A stretch of DNA of 64,000 nt, taken from NCBI GenBank assembly GCA_044507625.1, contig JBIQJE010000014.1, forward strand, positions 29,614-93,613, given 5' to 3'. The notes beneath the pieces were generated by a model. That model ran no database searches, was not told the DNA's origin, and was given only the letters and a program-made list of their open reading frames with translations. The DNA is from Hyphomicrobium_A sp044507625 (lineage in GTDB: Bacteria > Pseudomonadota > Alphaproteobacteria > Rhizobiales > Hyphomicrobiaceae). The position numbers and the translations under genes are program-made. Positions 28,041 to 37,354 of this stretch are shown piece by piece. Every line of letters begins with the position of its first letter. Position 1 is the first letter of the stretch.

Positions 28041-28641
28041 CGCGCCCATCGCTGCCGTCGTACTCGCTGCTGGCGCTTCGCGCCGTTTCGGTGCCGCCAA
28101 CAAGCTGCTGGCGTCGATCGGTGGCCGCCCGTTGATCATGCGCACTGTAGATGTGCTGCGGGAAGGCGGCGTCGAGGACGTTGTCGTCGTCACGGGCTGG
28201 GACCGCGCGCCGATCGAGGCTGCGCTGGAAGGAAGGCGCGTGCGCTTGATTCACAACGCCGCTTGGGAGCGTGGCATGGGCGGCTCCATTGCGACCGGTA
28301 TTGCCGCTGTCGGTGCGGACACATCCGCGTCGTTCATCGTGCCGGGCGACATGGCATTCCTGACACCCGCCGCAGTTCGGTCTCTCATCGATGCATTTCG
28401 AAACGAGGCCAGCGCCCACATCATTGTGCCGACGACGCACGCAGGCGCACAGCGCAATCCCGTGCTCTGGCCGCGCCGCCATTTCGGCGCGCTGCAGGCG
28501 CTGGCCGCCGAAGCCGGAGCCAAGGCGCTGCTTCAAACGTTGGCGAATGAATGCCGGATGGTCGCCATCGACGACGGCGAGCTCGGCGACATCGACACGC
28601 AGGACGATCTCGCCGCCGCGCGCGATCGTTTCCGCCTGTGA
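28030..28641 (+). CDS. MobA-like NTP transferase (MocA-type molybdenum cofactor nucleotidyltransferase)
   Basis: About 203 residues. N-terminal nucleotide-binding signature AAVVLAAGASRRFGAANKLL, then RPLIMRTVDVL and GDMAFLTP with the metal-binding Asp. The GTG start at 28030 has AAGG 9 bases upstream and gives a short overlap with xdhC; a TTG at 28003 would lengthen the overlap. Family members cytidylylate molybdopterin for xanthine dehydrogenase-type enzymes. Pairing with XdhC supports that reading. Confidence 0.88.
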   Translation: MPPDAPIAAVVLAAGASRRFGAANKLLASIGGRPLIMRTVDVLREGGVEDVVVVTGWDRAPIEAALEGRRVRLIHNAAWERGMGGSIATGIAAVGADTSASFIVPGDMAFLTPAAVRSLIDAFRNEASAHIIVPTTHAGAQRNPVLWPRRHFGALQALAAEAGAKALLQTLANECRMVAIDDGELGDIDTQDDLAAARDRFRL

Positions 28642-28660
28642 GCCGCCCGCTGGCCGCTAA

Positions 28661-29845
28661 TCAGCTGGCAGCGGCCAGACGCTTGAACCCGGCTTCGAGA
28701 TCGGCGCGCAGATCGTCGACATCCTCGAGGCCGATGTGCAGACGCAGTGCCGGCCCCTCCGGCTGCCACTGTGTGGCCGTGCGATAGCTGCGCGCATCGA
28801 ACGGGATCACAAGGCTCTCATATCCACCCCACGAAAATCCCATGCCGAACAGCTCGAGCCCGTCGAGCATGGCGGCAACCGCCTTGTCGCTCACCGGCTT
28901 CAGGATGATCGAGAAGAGACCGCTCGCCCCGAGGAAGTCGCGCTTCCAAAGGGCGTGCTGGGGATGGCTCGCAAGGCCAGGATGCAGAACGCGCGCAACT
29001 TCGGGGCGTCCCTCCAGCCAGCGCGCGATTTCGAGAGCCGAGCGCTGATGCTGAGCAAGCCGCGTCGCCATCGTGCGCAGGCCGCGCATGCCGAGATAAG
29101 TTTCTTCCGATCCGGGCGAGATGCCGAGCTGATCCTTCGCGATCGCGATATGCTTCGCAGCGCGCGCATTCGACGTGATGGCGCCGAGCATCGCGTCCGC
29201 ATGGCCGACGATGTATTTTGTCGCCGCGTGGATCGAGACGTCGACGCCGTGGTCGAACGGCCGGAAATAGAGCGGGGTCGCCCAGGTGTTGTCCATCAGC
29301 AGCCAGAGGTCGCGCTCGGCGGCCACGCGCGCAATGGCCGGGATGTCCTGCACCTCGAAGGTCTGCGAGCCCGGGCTTTCTGTGAAGATGAGCCGCGTAT
29401 TGGGGCGCACCAGCTCCGCGATACCCGCGCCGATAAGCGGGTCGTAGTAGGTTGTCTCGACCCCCAGCCTCGCCAGCATGTGATCGCAGAACTTACGCGT
29501 CGGCTGATAGACGCTGTCGAGCATCAGGATGTGATCGCCCGCCTTGACGAAGGCGAGGATCGCCGTGCTCACGGCCTGATAACCGGACCCGGTGAGGGCC
29601 GTGGCAGCACCGCCCTCGATTTCCGCGAGCGCTTCCTCGAGGGCGGTTATGGTTGGGGTGCCAGAGCGCCCGTAGGTATACGCCTGATCGCGTTTCCACA
29701 GTTTCTCTACGGTTGGAAACAGCACCGTGGAGCCGCGATAGACCGGCGGATTGACGAAGCCGAAATTGTCGTGCGGGGCGCGCCCGGAGTGAACGGCCTT
29801 GGTGGCAGGAGCGCGATTGCGCGAGGATTTCTTGTCGGAGGACAT
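28661..29845 (-). CDS. metC: Cystathionine beta-lyase
   Basis: PLP enzyme cleaving cystathionine to homocysteine in methionine synthesis, 394 residues. The ATG at 29845 has AGGA 9 bases upstream; a longer frame to 30085 is rejected. The active-site lysine K210 lies in HAATKYIVGHADAMLGAIT, and the conserved YGRSGTPT and LMDNTWATPLYFRP motifs (PLP phosphate and ring binding) are present. It ends LEDVDDLRADLEAGFKRL, typical of the trans-sulfuration enzyme family. MetC fits better than gamma-synthase because of the GISPGSEETYLGMRGLRT motif, but family overlap is real. Confidence 0.9.
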   Translation of the reverse strand: MSSDKKSSRNRAPATKAVHSGRAPHDNFGFVNPPVYRGSTVLFPTVEKLWKRDQAYTYGRSGTPTITALEEALAEIEGGAATALTGSGYQAVSTAILAFVKAGDHILMLDSVYQPTRKFCDHMLARLGVETTYYDPLIGAGIAELVRPNTRLIFTESPGSQTFEVQDIPAIARVAAERDLWLLMDNTWATPLYFRPFDHGVDVSIHAATKYIVGHADAMLGAITSNARAAKHIAIAKDQLGISPGSEETYLGMRGLRTMATRLAQHQRSALEIARWLEGRPEVARVLHPGLASHPQHALWKRDFLGASGLFSIILKPVSDKAVAAMLDGLELFGMGFSWGGYESLVIPFDARSYRTATQWQPEGPALRLHIGLEDVDDLRADLEAGFKRLAAAS

Positions 29846-30036
29846 CTGGCGGGATCCTGGTCGCCGCGGGTTGGGGCCCGTGTGGCGCAACTCGCCGGCC
29901 GGGTCAAGGTCTTGACCCGGTCTCCATTCCGCGGGATTGAGCGCATGCGCCACGGCGGCGTAGCCTAATCTTACTCCATCCGTAGCATTGTGTCCCTTGC
30001 GCCTTCGGCGTGATCGCCCCACACTGACCAGACGCC

Positions 30037-31077
30037 ATGCAGATATTTCAGCAACTTTGCCGCCTATCGGCCGCGGTTCTCGCACTTGGCGCTATCTTCG
30101 CCGATGCGACGCTGGCGCGTGCCCAGACGTCTACGCTCGACGCCATCCGTGCGCGCGGCTCGCTGCTGTGCGGCATTGGTGAGGTCCAGCCTGGGTTTTC
30201 CCAGGTCGATCCCGCGGGCGTGCGCTCGGGGCTCGATGTCGATTTCTGCAAGGCACTGGCCTTGGCCGTGTTCGGGAGCAAGGACGCGGTGAAGTTCTGG
30301 CCGCTGAGCCCCAACGATCGCTTCAAGGCCCTCGCCTCGGGCGATGTCGATGTCCTGGCCCGCGGGGCGACGTGGACGTTGACGCGGGATACCGAGCTCG
30401 GCGCACGCTTCGCCGGCGTTCTTTATTATGACGGACAGGGCTTTCTGACCCGCCGCGGCAACGCGGTGGCCTCGGTTCTGGAGCTCTCCGGCGCCTCGAT
30501 CTGCGCGCTGCCGGGAGCCATGGGCGAGCAGGGCGTCGCCGAGTTCTTCGGCGCGCAGCGCATGCGCTATCAGATCGTCGCCCAGGACAACTGGGACGAC
30601 CTCGTGAAGGCCTATGCCGCGGGCAGCTGCACGGTGCTCACGGGCGATTTTTCGCTGCTGGCGGTGGCGCGCAGCAAGCTCAAGGTTCCGAACGACCACA
30701 TCATCCTGCCGGAACTGATAACGAAAGAGCCGTTGGGTCCGGCCGTGCGCCAGGACGACCCGCAATGGTTTGCCGTCGTGCGCTGGACGCTCATGGCGCT
30801 GATAGAAGCCGAGGAGCTGGGGCTCAACTCGGAGAACGTCGATTCGCAGCGCGCCGCAACCCACCCGAGCGTCCGCCGTTTTCTCGGCCTCGAGGCGAAC
30901 CTCGGCCAGGCGCTCGGGCTACCGCGCGACTGGGCCTATCTCATCGTCAAGCATGTCGGGAACTACGGCGAGATCTTCGACCGTAATCTCGGAGCCAAGT
31001 CGGAACTGAAGCTCTCCCGCGGTCTCAACAATCTATGGACCAAGGGCGGCTTGATGTATTCGATGCCCTTCCGCTGA
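30037..31077 (+). CDS. Polar amino-acid ABC transporter substrate-binding protein, AapJ-like
   Basis: Periplasmic binding protein of 346 residues. Signal peptide with cleavage near ATLARAQ. The mature chain begins TLDAIRARGSLLCGIGEVQPGFSQ and has the family signature GLDVDFCKALALAVFG; later YYDGQGFLTRR, QDNWDDLVKAYAAGSCTVLTGD and the C-terminal DRNLGAKSELKLSRGLNNLWTKGGLMYS, which is characteristic of AapJ/YhdW general L-amino-acid binding proteins. No permease or ATPase genes adjoin, so it is an orphan component or is used with a distant transporter. Confidence 0.9.
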   Translation: MQIFQQLCRLSAAVLALGAIFADATLARAQTSTLDAIRARGSLLCGIGEVQPGFSQVDPAGVRSGLDVDFCKALALAVFGSKDAVKFWPLSPNDRFKALASGDVDVLARGATWTLTRDTELGARFAGVLYYDGQGFLTRRGNAVASVLELSGASICALPGAMGEQGVAEFFGAQRMRYQIVAQDNWDDLVKAYAAGSCTVLTGDFSLLAVARSKLKVPNDHIILPELITKEPLGPAVRQDDPQWFAVVRWTLMALIEAEELGLNSENVDSQRAATHPSVRRFLGLEANLGQALGLPRDWAYLIVKHVGNYGEIFDRNLGAKSELKLSRGLNNLWTKGGLMYSMPFR

Positions 31078-31161
31078 GGAAATGTTGCATAGGGCGCAGG
31101 CATCGCGCGGCCCTTGCGCCAACCCGCGACGGCATCCATCACCCATGGAAACGATCCTGCC

Positions 31162-31713
31162 ATGACATGGCCGAGTGAGTTCAACGCCGACCACGTCGTG
31201 GTGCTCGTCGGCCTTTTCATGGCGTCAGTGATGGTCACCGTTATCGCCCTCGGCCTCCGCAGGCGCCGCCGCCGGTTGCGCGCTGCGCGCACTCCGGATG
31301 CACCGATGTCTGCGGCGGCCCCCGTCGTCGCCCTTCCAGCGCTCGACGCCGATGCCCTCAACGCGCAGATCCGCGAGGCGGAAGCCGCCGGCCAGCTCCA
31401 GCGCTTGCCCGACCTGTTCCTGTCCCTTGCGGAATGGCACATGCTGCAGGGGGAGAGCGCGGCCGCCGCCGAGCTTCTGCGCAAGAGCGTGCGCGCCGCT
31501 GCCGCTGATGACCTGAAGGAAACCCGCGCCAAAGGGCGCGTTGCGCTGGGGGATATTGCCCACGCCGAAGGTGATCTCGCGACGGCCTGCGAGCACTGGC
31601 AGATCGCGCGCGCCCTCTATCTAGAGCTCGGTATCGCCGGCCAGCACGATGCGGTTGATGAGCGGATGCAGCGCAACGGCTGCCCCACCGACTGGGTTTT
31701 GACGGATTTCTGA
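31162..31713 (+). CDS. Membrane-anchored hypothetical protein with helical repeats
   Basis: About 183 residues from the ATG at 31162. One membrane helix near the N terminus (HVVVLVGLFMASVMVTVIAL) is followed by a run of arginines, giving a cytoplasmic C-terminal part. That part is helical, Ala- and Leu-rich, with TPR-like spacing (REAEAAGQLQRLPDLFLSLAEWHML, then ARALYLELG). The terminal GCPTDWVLTDF has no recognised role. A GTG/TTG further upstream is possible. No function can be assigned. It converges with the vWA-associated gene downstream. Confidence 0.6.
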   Translation: MTWPSEFNADHVVVLVGLFMASVMVTVIALGLRRRRRRLRAARTPDAPMSAAAPVVALPALDADALNAQIREAEAAGQLQRLPDLFLSLAEWHMLQGESAAAAELLRKSVRAAAADDLKETRAKGRVALGDIAHAEGDLATACEHWQIARALYLELGIAGQHDAVDERMQRNGCPTDWVLTDF

Positions 31714-31734
31714 AAAGGCGCCGGCACTGCCGCG

Positions 31735-32826
31735 CTACTGCATCAGCACTTCGACCTGTGCCACGTCGCCGTCAGCGAGCGTGAAGTCGCGCTTGTATAC
31801 GCCGCTGTGCGATTTCGCCGTCACCGAGTAGGCCCCGGGCGCCAGGATGTGCGTCGGCAGCGCGCCGACGCTGCGGATCACGAGCTGCCCATCCTGGGTC
31901 TGCACGCTCCACTGCGTATCGGGGAGTGCCTCGCCGCCGAGGCGCGTGACGAGCTTGAACGTGACGCGGGCCGCCGAGTGCGAGACCGTTGCTTCCGTCA
32001 GCTTGCCCGCCTCGACCGTGACGTCCGCCTCAACCTTGGCGTTCCCGTCGCCGTAGCGCGACACGATGCGATAGATGCCGGCGTTGAGCCGGTTGATGAC
32101 GTTCGGCTTGGCATCCGCGAGGACGCGCACGCGGTTGTCCGACTGGTCGCGCTCGCTCGAAAGGATATCGTAGGCCACCGTATTGAGCGGCGGCTCGGCG
32201 CCGTCGACCAGCACCTTAACCTTCAGCCCGCCGGCATTCAGCACGAACTTTTCGCTGGAGATGGACCCCGGCGTCACCACGATCTTGCGCGTGATGTCGG
32301 CGCGCCCGAAGGCAGCGTTGACGATATATTCGCCCGGCTCGAGCTCCACCGTCGGGCTCGGCTCGCGCCGCGTCATCAGCAGCTTGGCGTGCACGCGCGG
32401 ATTACGGGTCGAGGCGTAGATGCGCCAGACGAGCCCCTGGTCGATGCGCTGACCGTCGACGGTCAACAGGGCAACGAGGTTCACCTGCCCGCTGGTAGAT
32501 GCCGCGCCATCGGCTGAGGCACGGGGCACGACAGTGGTGTTGGTCGGTAGCGTAGGACCTGGCAGCGATGTCGAAGGCGCATGGCGCCCCGTGTCGGGCG
32601 GGAAGGCGCCACGCAGCTGATTGAAGGAATCATCGAGCCCCTGCGCGCTTAGGGGTGCGTAGGCGCCCGCGATAATCACGGGAACGGCCAGAACCAGCGC
32701 AGCGATAAACCGGCCGAACCGGTGCCCGCGTAACGCCATCGCCGCGCGCGCATGTTTTCCTGCGCACGCAAGCGACGGCAAAAGGCGCCGCGCCGCTTCG
32801 GAAATGATTTTATAGCCGCCGTTCAT
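31735..32826 (-). CDS. Secreted or anchored protein with PG-Y beta repeats, partner of the vWA protein
   Basis: 363 residues. A hydrophobic segment at about residues 38-60 (FIAALVLAVPVIIAGAYAPL) is a signal or anchor. AAGG lies 4 bases before the ATG. The rest is built from beta-rich modules of about 90 residues, each ending in a turn like LEPGEYIVNAAFG, LNAGIYRIVSRYG or LAPGAYSVTAKSH. Identical-type turns occur in the vWA protein encoded 53 bp upstream on the same strand, so the two probably form an operon and an envelope-associated complex. The modules recall carboxypeptidase-regulatory-like or PEGA-type beta sandwiches; the exact family is not certain. Confidence 0.7.
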   Translation of the reverse strand: MNGGYKIISEAARRLLPSLACAGKHARAAMALRGHRFGRFIAALVLAVPVIIAGAYAPLSAQGLDDSFNQLRGAFPPDTGRHAPSTSLPGPTLPTNTTVVPRASADGAASTSGQVNLVALLTVDGQRIDQGLVWRIYASTRNPRVHAKLLMTRREPSPTVELEPGEYIVNAAFGRADITRKIVVTPGSISSEKFVLNAGGLKVKVLVDGAEPPLNTVAYDILSSERDQSDNRVRVLADAKPNVINRLNAGIYRIVSRYGDGNAKVEADVTVEAGKLTEATVSHSAARVTFKLVTRLGGEALPDTQWSVQTQDGQLVIRSVGALPTHILAPGAYSVTAKSHSGVYKRDFTLADGDVAQVEVLMQ

Positions 32827-32879
32827 TGGCCCTTACAACGTCGAGTCTGCGACAGCCAGCGTAGGTCCAGGCGCTACGC

Positions 32880-34841
32880 TCACTGTCCGGTGAAATCGAA
32901 GGTGCGATGCTCGTTGGCCATCACCTCGATGGCGCTGCGCAGCGGCTTGTCGGAAGTGTCGGCGCTGACCATGTAGCGTCCCGGCGCGAGCACGGCGGTC
33001 GGCTGTGCCTGGCTGCTGCGCATGACCGTGCGCTGCTGCTCGTCCAGCACCTCCCAGAAGGTATCGCCTGGAAGGCCGGAGCCTTCGCCGCGCTTCAGCG
33101 TGACGCTGCCGCCTTCGAGCGCGAGCGCGACGCGCTGCGTCTGCCCCGCCGTTAGCGCCAGCTCAGCCGCGGCAATGACGTTGCTGCCGCCCAAGGACGC
33201 CTCGAAGCGATAGCGCCCCGCGGAAAGGTCGAGTGCCGGCTCCCTGTCGACGGTGCGCACGATCTCCGCCGCATCGCTCCCGAGACGAATGACGCGATAG
33301 GTGATCGGCGCCGTTTCCGTAGGCGCCTGGCCGCCGAGCGTCGCCGAAAGCTGCACGTGCGCGAGCGCGAGCGGCAACGCGCGCCGCACCAGATCCCCCG
33401 CGCCGACCGCGATCTGCTCGCGGGTTTCAGCGGTGCCCGTGCGCGCGGTGACGTAATAGGTGCCCGCCGGTAGCATGAATGTCGGCGCCGCGGTCGCCGA
33501 GCGCACAACCTCGCGCCGGCCCAGCGGGGCATCGGGATCATCGCGGTGGAGGATGAAAGTCACGCCGTCCGTCACGGCTTCACCGGGCGTGCCCGCGGTG
33601 CCCCGCGTGGCGCTCAGCTCCAGCCGCCCGGCGGTGAGGACGGTATCGAAGCTCGTCCCCGCGGCCGGCTTGACTGTGACGTTGCTCTGCTGGCGGGCGA
33701 GGCCGGTCTGCGCGGTGACGACATAATCACCGGCGGGCAGCACGATCTCGGGCTTGGCTTCGCGCCCGATCCACAGCGGAGGCGTGCCCGCCTCGGCACC
33801 GGCGGGCGTCACTGTAAATACCGGAGAGGCCAGCGGCACCGCGACCTGCGAAGGCCGCGCCTGCATCTTGAGAACGCCGCCGTTGAGATCGACGCGCACT
33901 TCCTGTGCCGCATCGGCCGTCACGTCGATGAGTTGCTTTGCGCCTGCGAGACCGAGCTGCGCTTCGATCTGATACGTTCCCGGATCAAGCTTCTCGTACA
34001 GGGCCGAGGCGCGCGCCTCGCGGATCACATCGCCGTCCGCATCCCTGATGCGCCAGCGCACGGGTGTGTCGAGGGTCTCGCTTGAGGAGCTGAGCGCCGC
34101 GGAGAGGTAAAGCCCGGGCTTGGCATTTGGCGCCGGCTTCTCGGCTTCGGTCTTGGCCGCCGTCGCTTCCGGCGCTTCCGGCGCCGGTACGAGATGCGCA
34201 AGCTGCGTCGCCTGATCGAGCGCCGAGACGAGGCCTGCGGAATCCTGCGCGTTCCACAGCTTTCCGCCGGTGAGGCGGGCGATGCAACTGATGTGCGCGA
34301 TCTTCGCCTCGTCGAAGCCGATGGCGATGGTGTGGACGACGAGGCCGGGGTTCGTCGCGAGGATACCGCCGAGCGTGGCGCAGACATCCTGGCCGCAGTT
34401 GTCGATATCGTCGGCGATGAGCACGATATTGGCGGGCGTCGCCCCTGCGATCGCGTTGGCGGCTTCCCGCAGCGCGAGCACCATCGGTCCTTTGCCCATG
34501 GCGTTGAGCTTGTCGATTGGCACCGCAAGGCGCTGGGGCGCATTCGTGTCCGGCGGCAGGATCACTTCCGCATCGCCGCAGTTCCCGCGCCGCCGGTGTC
34601 CGAACGAGGCAAGGCCGACGCGCGTGTCGGTGCGCAGGTTCGGCAACAGGTTGCGGAGCGCCTCGCGTACGACCTCGAGCTTGGAGCGCTTTTCGGGGCC
34701 CAGGTCGCCCCACATCGAGCCTGACCCGTCGACGATGATCATCGAGGTCGGCGGAGCCTGCTGTGCCTCTGCGCCGGCAGCGGCAAGGCAGATGAGAGCA
34801 GCAGCGAACGCGGCGGCAATCGAATGGCTGATCGGCGGCAT
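32880..34841 (-). CDS. von Willebrand factor A domain protein with PG-Y beta repeats
   Basis: 653 residues. Signal peptide (SIAAAFAAALICLAAAGAEAQ). The vWA domain follows directly, with the MIDAS motif DGSGSMWGD at about residue 39, the conserved Thr in TRVGLASFGHR and the Asp in VLIADDIDNCGQDVC. Cysteines here may form disulfides. From about residue 240 come repeated beta modules ending in LDPGTYQIEAQLG, LPAGDYVVTAQTG, LPAGTYYVTARTG, LSAGRYRFEASLG and LAPGRYMVSADTS. The first gene of a two-gene minus operon. Role unknown; vWA domains usually bind metal-dependent protein ligands. Confidence 0.85.
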   Translation of the reverse strand: MPPISHSIAAAFAAALICLAAAGAEAQQAPPTSMIIVDGSGSMWGDLGPEKRSKLEVVREALRNLLPNLRTDTRVGLASFGHRRRGNCGDAEVILPPDTNAPQRLAVPIDKLNAMGKGPMVLALREAANAIAGATPANIVLIADDIDNCGQDVCATLGGILATNPGLVVHTIAIGFDEAKIAHISCIARLTGGKLWNAQDSAGLVSALDQATQLAHLVPAPEAPEATAAKTEAEKPAPNAKPGLYLSAALSSSSETLDTPVRWRIRDADGDVIREARASALYEKLDPGTYQIEAQLGLAGAKQLIDVTADAAQEVRVDLNGGVLKMQARPSQVAVPLASPVFTVTPAGAEAGTPPLWIGREAKPEIVLPAGDYVVTAQTGLARQQSNVTVKPAAGTSFDTVLTAGRLELSATRGTAGTPGEAVTDGVTFILHRDDPDAPLGRREVVRSATAAPTFMLPAGTYYVTARTGTAETREQIAVGAGDLVRRALPLALAHVQLSATLGGQAPTETAPITYRVIRLGSDAAEIVRTVDREPALDLSAGRYRFEASLGGSNVIAAAELALTAGQTQRVALALEGGSVTLKRGEGSGLPGDTFWEVLDEQQRTVMRSSQAQPTAVLAPGRYMVSADTSDKPLRSAIEVMANEHRTFDFTGQ

Positions 34842-35021
34842 TGCGTCTCCCCTGTTCCGCCTCGCGCTGCGCAGATCTAGGCACCGAGGGCGGCGGATTC
34901 GGGGCGAGAATAGCCCATAGTCCAGGCTGGCGGTATCGATTGCTGCGCCGTTCCTAAGGCTCCGATGCTGCGGCAGAATCGGCTTTGCGTGCCGCGTCCC
35001 GTGAGGCTAGGAACATAGTCC

Positions 35022-35597
35022 ATGGAAAACCCCGTCATCTCCTTTCTTTCCGCCCGCCGCTCCATGAAGCCCGACCGTCTCGCCGCACCCGCGCCGAGCC
35101 CGGAGGAGCTCGAGACCATCTTCACCATCGCCTCGCGCGTGCCTGACCATAAAAAGCTGGCCCCGTGGCGCTTCATCGTGATCGAGGGCGAGGCGAGGGC
35201 GAAGCTCGGCGACGTGATCGCAGAAGCATGCATCGCCGCCGAAAAGGAGGCGCCCTCCCACGTGCGCCTCGAAACCGAGCGCGGCCGGTTGCAGCGGGCG
35301 CCGATGGTGATCGCAGCCATCTCCCGCATAACTCAGCACCGCAGTGCGCCCGAATGGGAGCAGGTTCTCTCCGCGGGGGCAGCCTGCTTCAACCTGTGCC
35401 TCGCCGCCAACGCGCTCGGCTACGGCACGTCCTGGATCACCGAGTGGATCGCCTACAACAAGGCAGTCGGCACGGCGCTCGGACTGGCGGAGAACGAACG
35501 CGTCGCCGGCTTCATTTACGTCGGCACACCGATGGAAGCCCCGAGCGAGCGCGAGCGTCCAGCCCTTTCGGATATCGTATCGCGCTGGGAAGGCTGA
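35022..35597 (+). CDS. Nitroreductase family protein
   Basis: FMN-dependent NAD(P)H oxidoreductase of 191 residues, short as in the YdjA type. AGGA is 9 bases upstream of the ATG. Features: FLSARRSMKPDRLAAPAPSPEELE, FMN-binding Arg/Ser near the N terminus, VPDHKKLAPWRFIVIEG, AACFNLCLAANALGYGTSWITEWIA and the terminal GFIYVGTP. Flanked by a divergent vWA gene and a lytic-transglycosylase-like gene. Substrate unknown. Confidence 0.93.
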   Translation: MENPVISFLSARRSMKPDRLAAPAPSPEELETIFTIASRVPDHKKLAPWRFIVIEGEARAKLGDVIAEACIAAEKEAPSHVRLETERGRLQRAPMVIAAISRITQHRSAPEWEQVLSAGAACFNLCLAANALGYGTSWITEWIAYNKAVGTALGLAENERVAGFIYVGTPMEAPSERERPALSDIVSRWEG

Positions 35598-35778
35598 TCG
35601 GGCTAGAGACTTCGTCTCATGCCAGTTGCCCCGCTTCGGTTGCTCGCGCGCGTTGCACGCGCCGATCTGCGACGGCGCTTAACCCCGTCTTCACCCTTTT
35701 CTGCATAGCCTTCCATGTCCGCCCGTAGCGTCGGGCGAGGCCGCATGCGGCGCCGCGTGTCGCCGCGGAGACCATGCC

Positions 35779-36519
35779 TTGAGCTCGCTGTTCGACATCC
35801 CCGCGCAGCTCGCACTCGTTCTTTCGCTCGTCGCGGGCTCGGCGGAACCGGCACCCGTTTCGGCAACTATAGCGAGCGGCATATCGCAGACTGTATCCCA
35901 GCCCGCGCCGTCTTACGAAACCCCGGAAGGACCGCTGCTCTATTCGGAGCATAGCTGGCTGCGGGCACTGCACGACAATCCGCATGCGGCAAGGCAGCTC
36001 GGCGTGCGCGTGTTCGTCACCAGCGGCGGGCGGTACTATCTCCCGACGCCCCACGACAGGCCGCGGGTTCTCGCGGCGCGCAACGATGTGGCGCTCGCGG
36101 CCCCCGTCGCCCGCGCTGCGGCCGAGCACAACGCCGCCCGCATGCGCCAGGCCTTCAACCGTGCGCCGGTGGCCGGCGATCTTTATATCGCGCACCTGTT
36201 CGGTGCAGAGACCGCCATCGATCTCGTGCAGGCCGTAGGTGAGGAGCCAGATAGCCCGTTACGCAGCCGGTTCCCGACGCTCGCCAAGGCTGCTACCGGT
36301 GCACCGGCGGCCGGCCCGCTCACCGTCGAGCAATTCTATCTCCGCATCCTGGGTGCGTTCGACGAGCCGCCTCGCCTCGTCGCCATTGGGCTCAAGCCGG
36401 CCGCCGCGAAGCGCCGCAAGGACAGGCAGAGCATGCAGCAGATACGGCGGCAGGACGGCGGCACGCCATGGCGCGCTGAGGTGGTGGACCTCGGAGGGCC
36501 GCAGGCCAGGGCTCAGTAA
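35779..36519 (+). CDS. Possible truncated lytic transglycosylase-like protein
   Basis: 246 residues from a TTG start with GGAG 8 bases upstream. An N-terminal hydrophobic segment (IPAQLALVLSLVAGSA) may be a signal peptide. The middle part RAPVAGDLYIAHLFGAETAIDLVQ resembles the tail of alphaproteobacterial SLT-domain proteins, but no catalytic Glu motif (ES) of a complete transglycosylase is seen upstream. The C-terminal 40 residues are basic and low in complexity. I treat it as a conserved hypothetical with weak similarity. Confidence 0.5.
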   Translation: MSSLFDIPAQLALVLSLVAGSAEPAPVSATIASGISQTVSQPAPSYETPEGPLLYSEHSWLRALHDNPHAARQLGVRVFVTSGGRYYLPTPHDRPRVLAARNDVALAAPVARAAAEHNAARMRQAFNRAPVAGDLYIAHLFGAETAIDLVQAVGEEPDSPLRSRFPTLAKAATGAPAAGPLTVEQFYLRILGAFDEPPRLVAIGLKPAAAKRRKDRQSMQQIRRQDGGTPWRAEVVDLGGPQARAQ

Positions 36520-36531
36520 GGAGCGCGCGTC

Positions 36532-37314
36532 TCAGTAGCGGAACTGCTCGGCCAGCACGCGCTCATCGAGGCTGTGATCCGGGTCGAACATCATGAAGAG
36601 CTCGACGTTGCGCGCCTTTTCCACCTCGACGCGCGTGACGCCGCGGGTTTCGAAATGATCGGCGACCGCGCTCACGGGGCGCTTCTCGGCCTCCAGCACC
36701 TCCATCGTGATGCGCACCTTGTTGGGGAGCAGGGCGCCGCGCCAGCGCCGCGGCCGGAACGGGCTGATGGGCGTGAGCGCGATGAGCGGCGCGTTGATCG
36801 GCAGGATCGGCCCGTGCGCCGAAAGGTTATAGGCGGTGGACCCGGCCGGCGTCGCAACCAGCACGCCGTCGCAGATCAATTCCTCCATGCGCACGGTATC
36901 GTCGACGAGGATGCGCAGCTTGGCGGCCTGATGGCGCTCGCGGAAAAGCGACACCTCGTTGATCGCGAGCGCCTTATGCGCTTTGCCCGCCTTGTCGTAG
37001 GCGATCATCGACAGCGGATGGATCCGGCTCACGTCCGCCGCCGCCAGCCGCTCGCGCAGGCCCGTCTCCCTGTAGTCGTTCATCAGGAAGCCGACGGAGC
37101 CCCGGTTCATGCCATAGATGGGCACGCCCTCGTTCATGAAGCGGTGCAGCGTCTGCAGCATGTGCCCGTCGCCACCGAGCGCGACAATGGCATCGGCTTC
37201 GGTCACGTCCCATTCGCCATAGGCTTCCACGAGTCTGTCGCGGGCGGCGATCGCCTCGGGCATCTCGCTTGCAACGAAGGCGATCTTGTCGAATGTGGTC
37301 TTTGGCTTCGGCAT
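36532..37314 (-). CDS. nadK: NAD kinase
   Basis: Phosphorylates NAD to NADP; 260 residues. The GGDGH motif is at residues 47-51 (IVALGGDGHMLQTLH), followed by YGMNRGSVGFLMN, then NEVSLFRERHQAAK and DGVLVATPAGSTAYNLSAHGPI, which forms the second conserved NAD-binding site. It ends near the lytic-transglycosylase-like gene (convergent). The start ATG at 37314 is 40 bp from the divergent cutA gene, so a shared promoter region is very compact. Confidence 0.96.
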   Translation of the reverse strand: MPKPKTTFDKIAFVASEMPEAIAARDRLVEAYGEWDVTEADAIVALGGDGHMLQTLHRFMNEGVPIYGMNRGSVGFLMNDYRETGLRERLAAADVSRIHPLSMIAYDKAGKAHKALAINEVSLFRERHQAAKLRILVDDTVRMEELICDGVLVATPAGSTAYNLSAHGPILPINAPLIALTPISPFRPRRWRGALLPNKVRITMEVLEAEKRPVSAVADHFETRGVTRVEVEKARNVELFMMFDPDHSLDERVLAEQFRY

Positions 37315-37354
37315 GGTGCTCTGAAGGCGACGAAGGCGTGGGAGGCTGGCTCAA

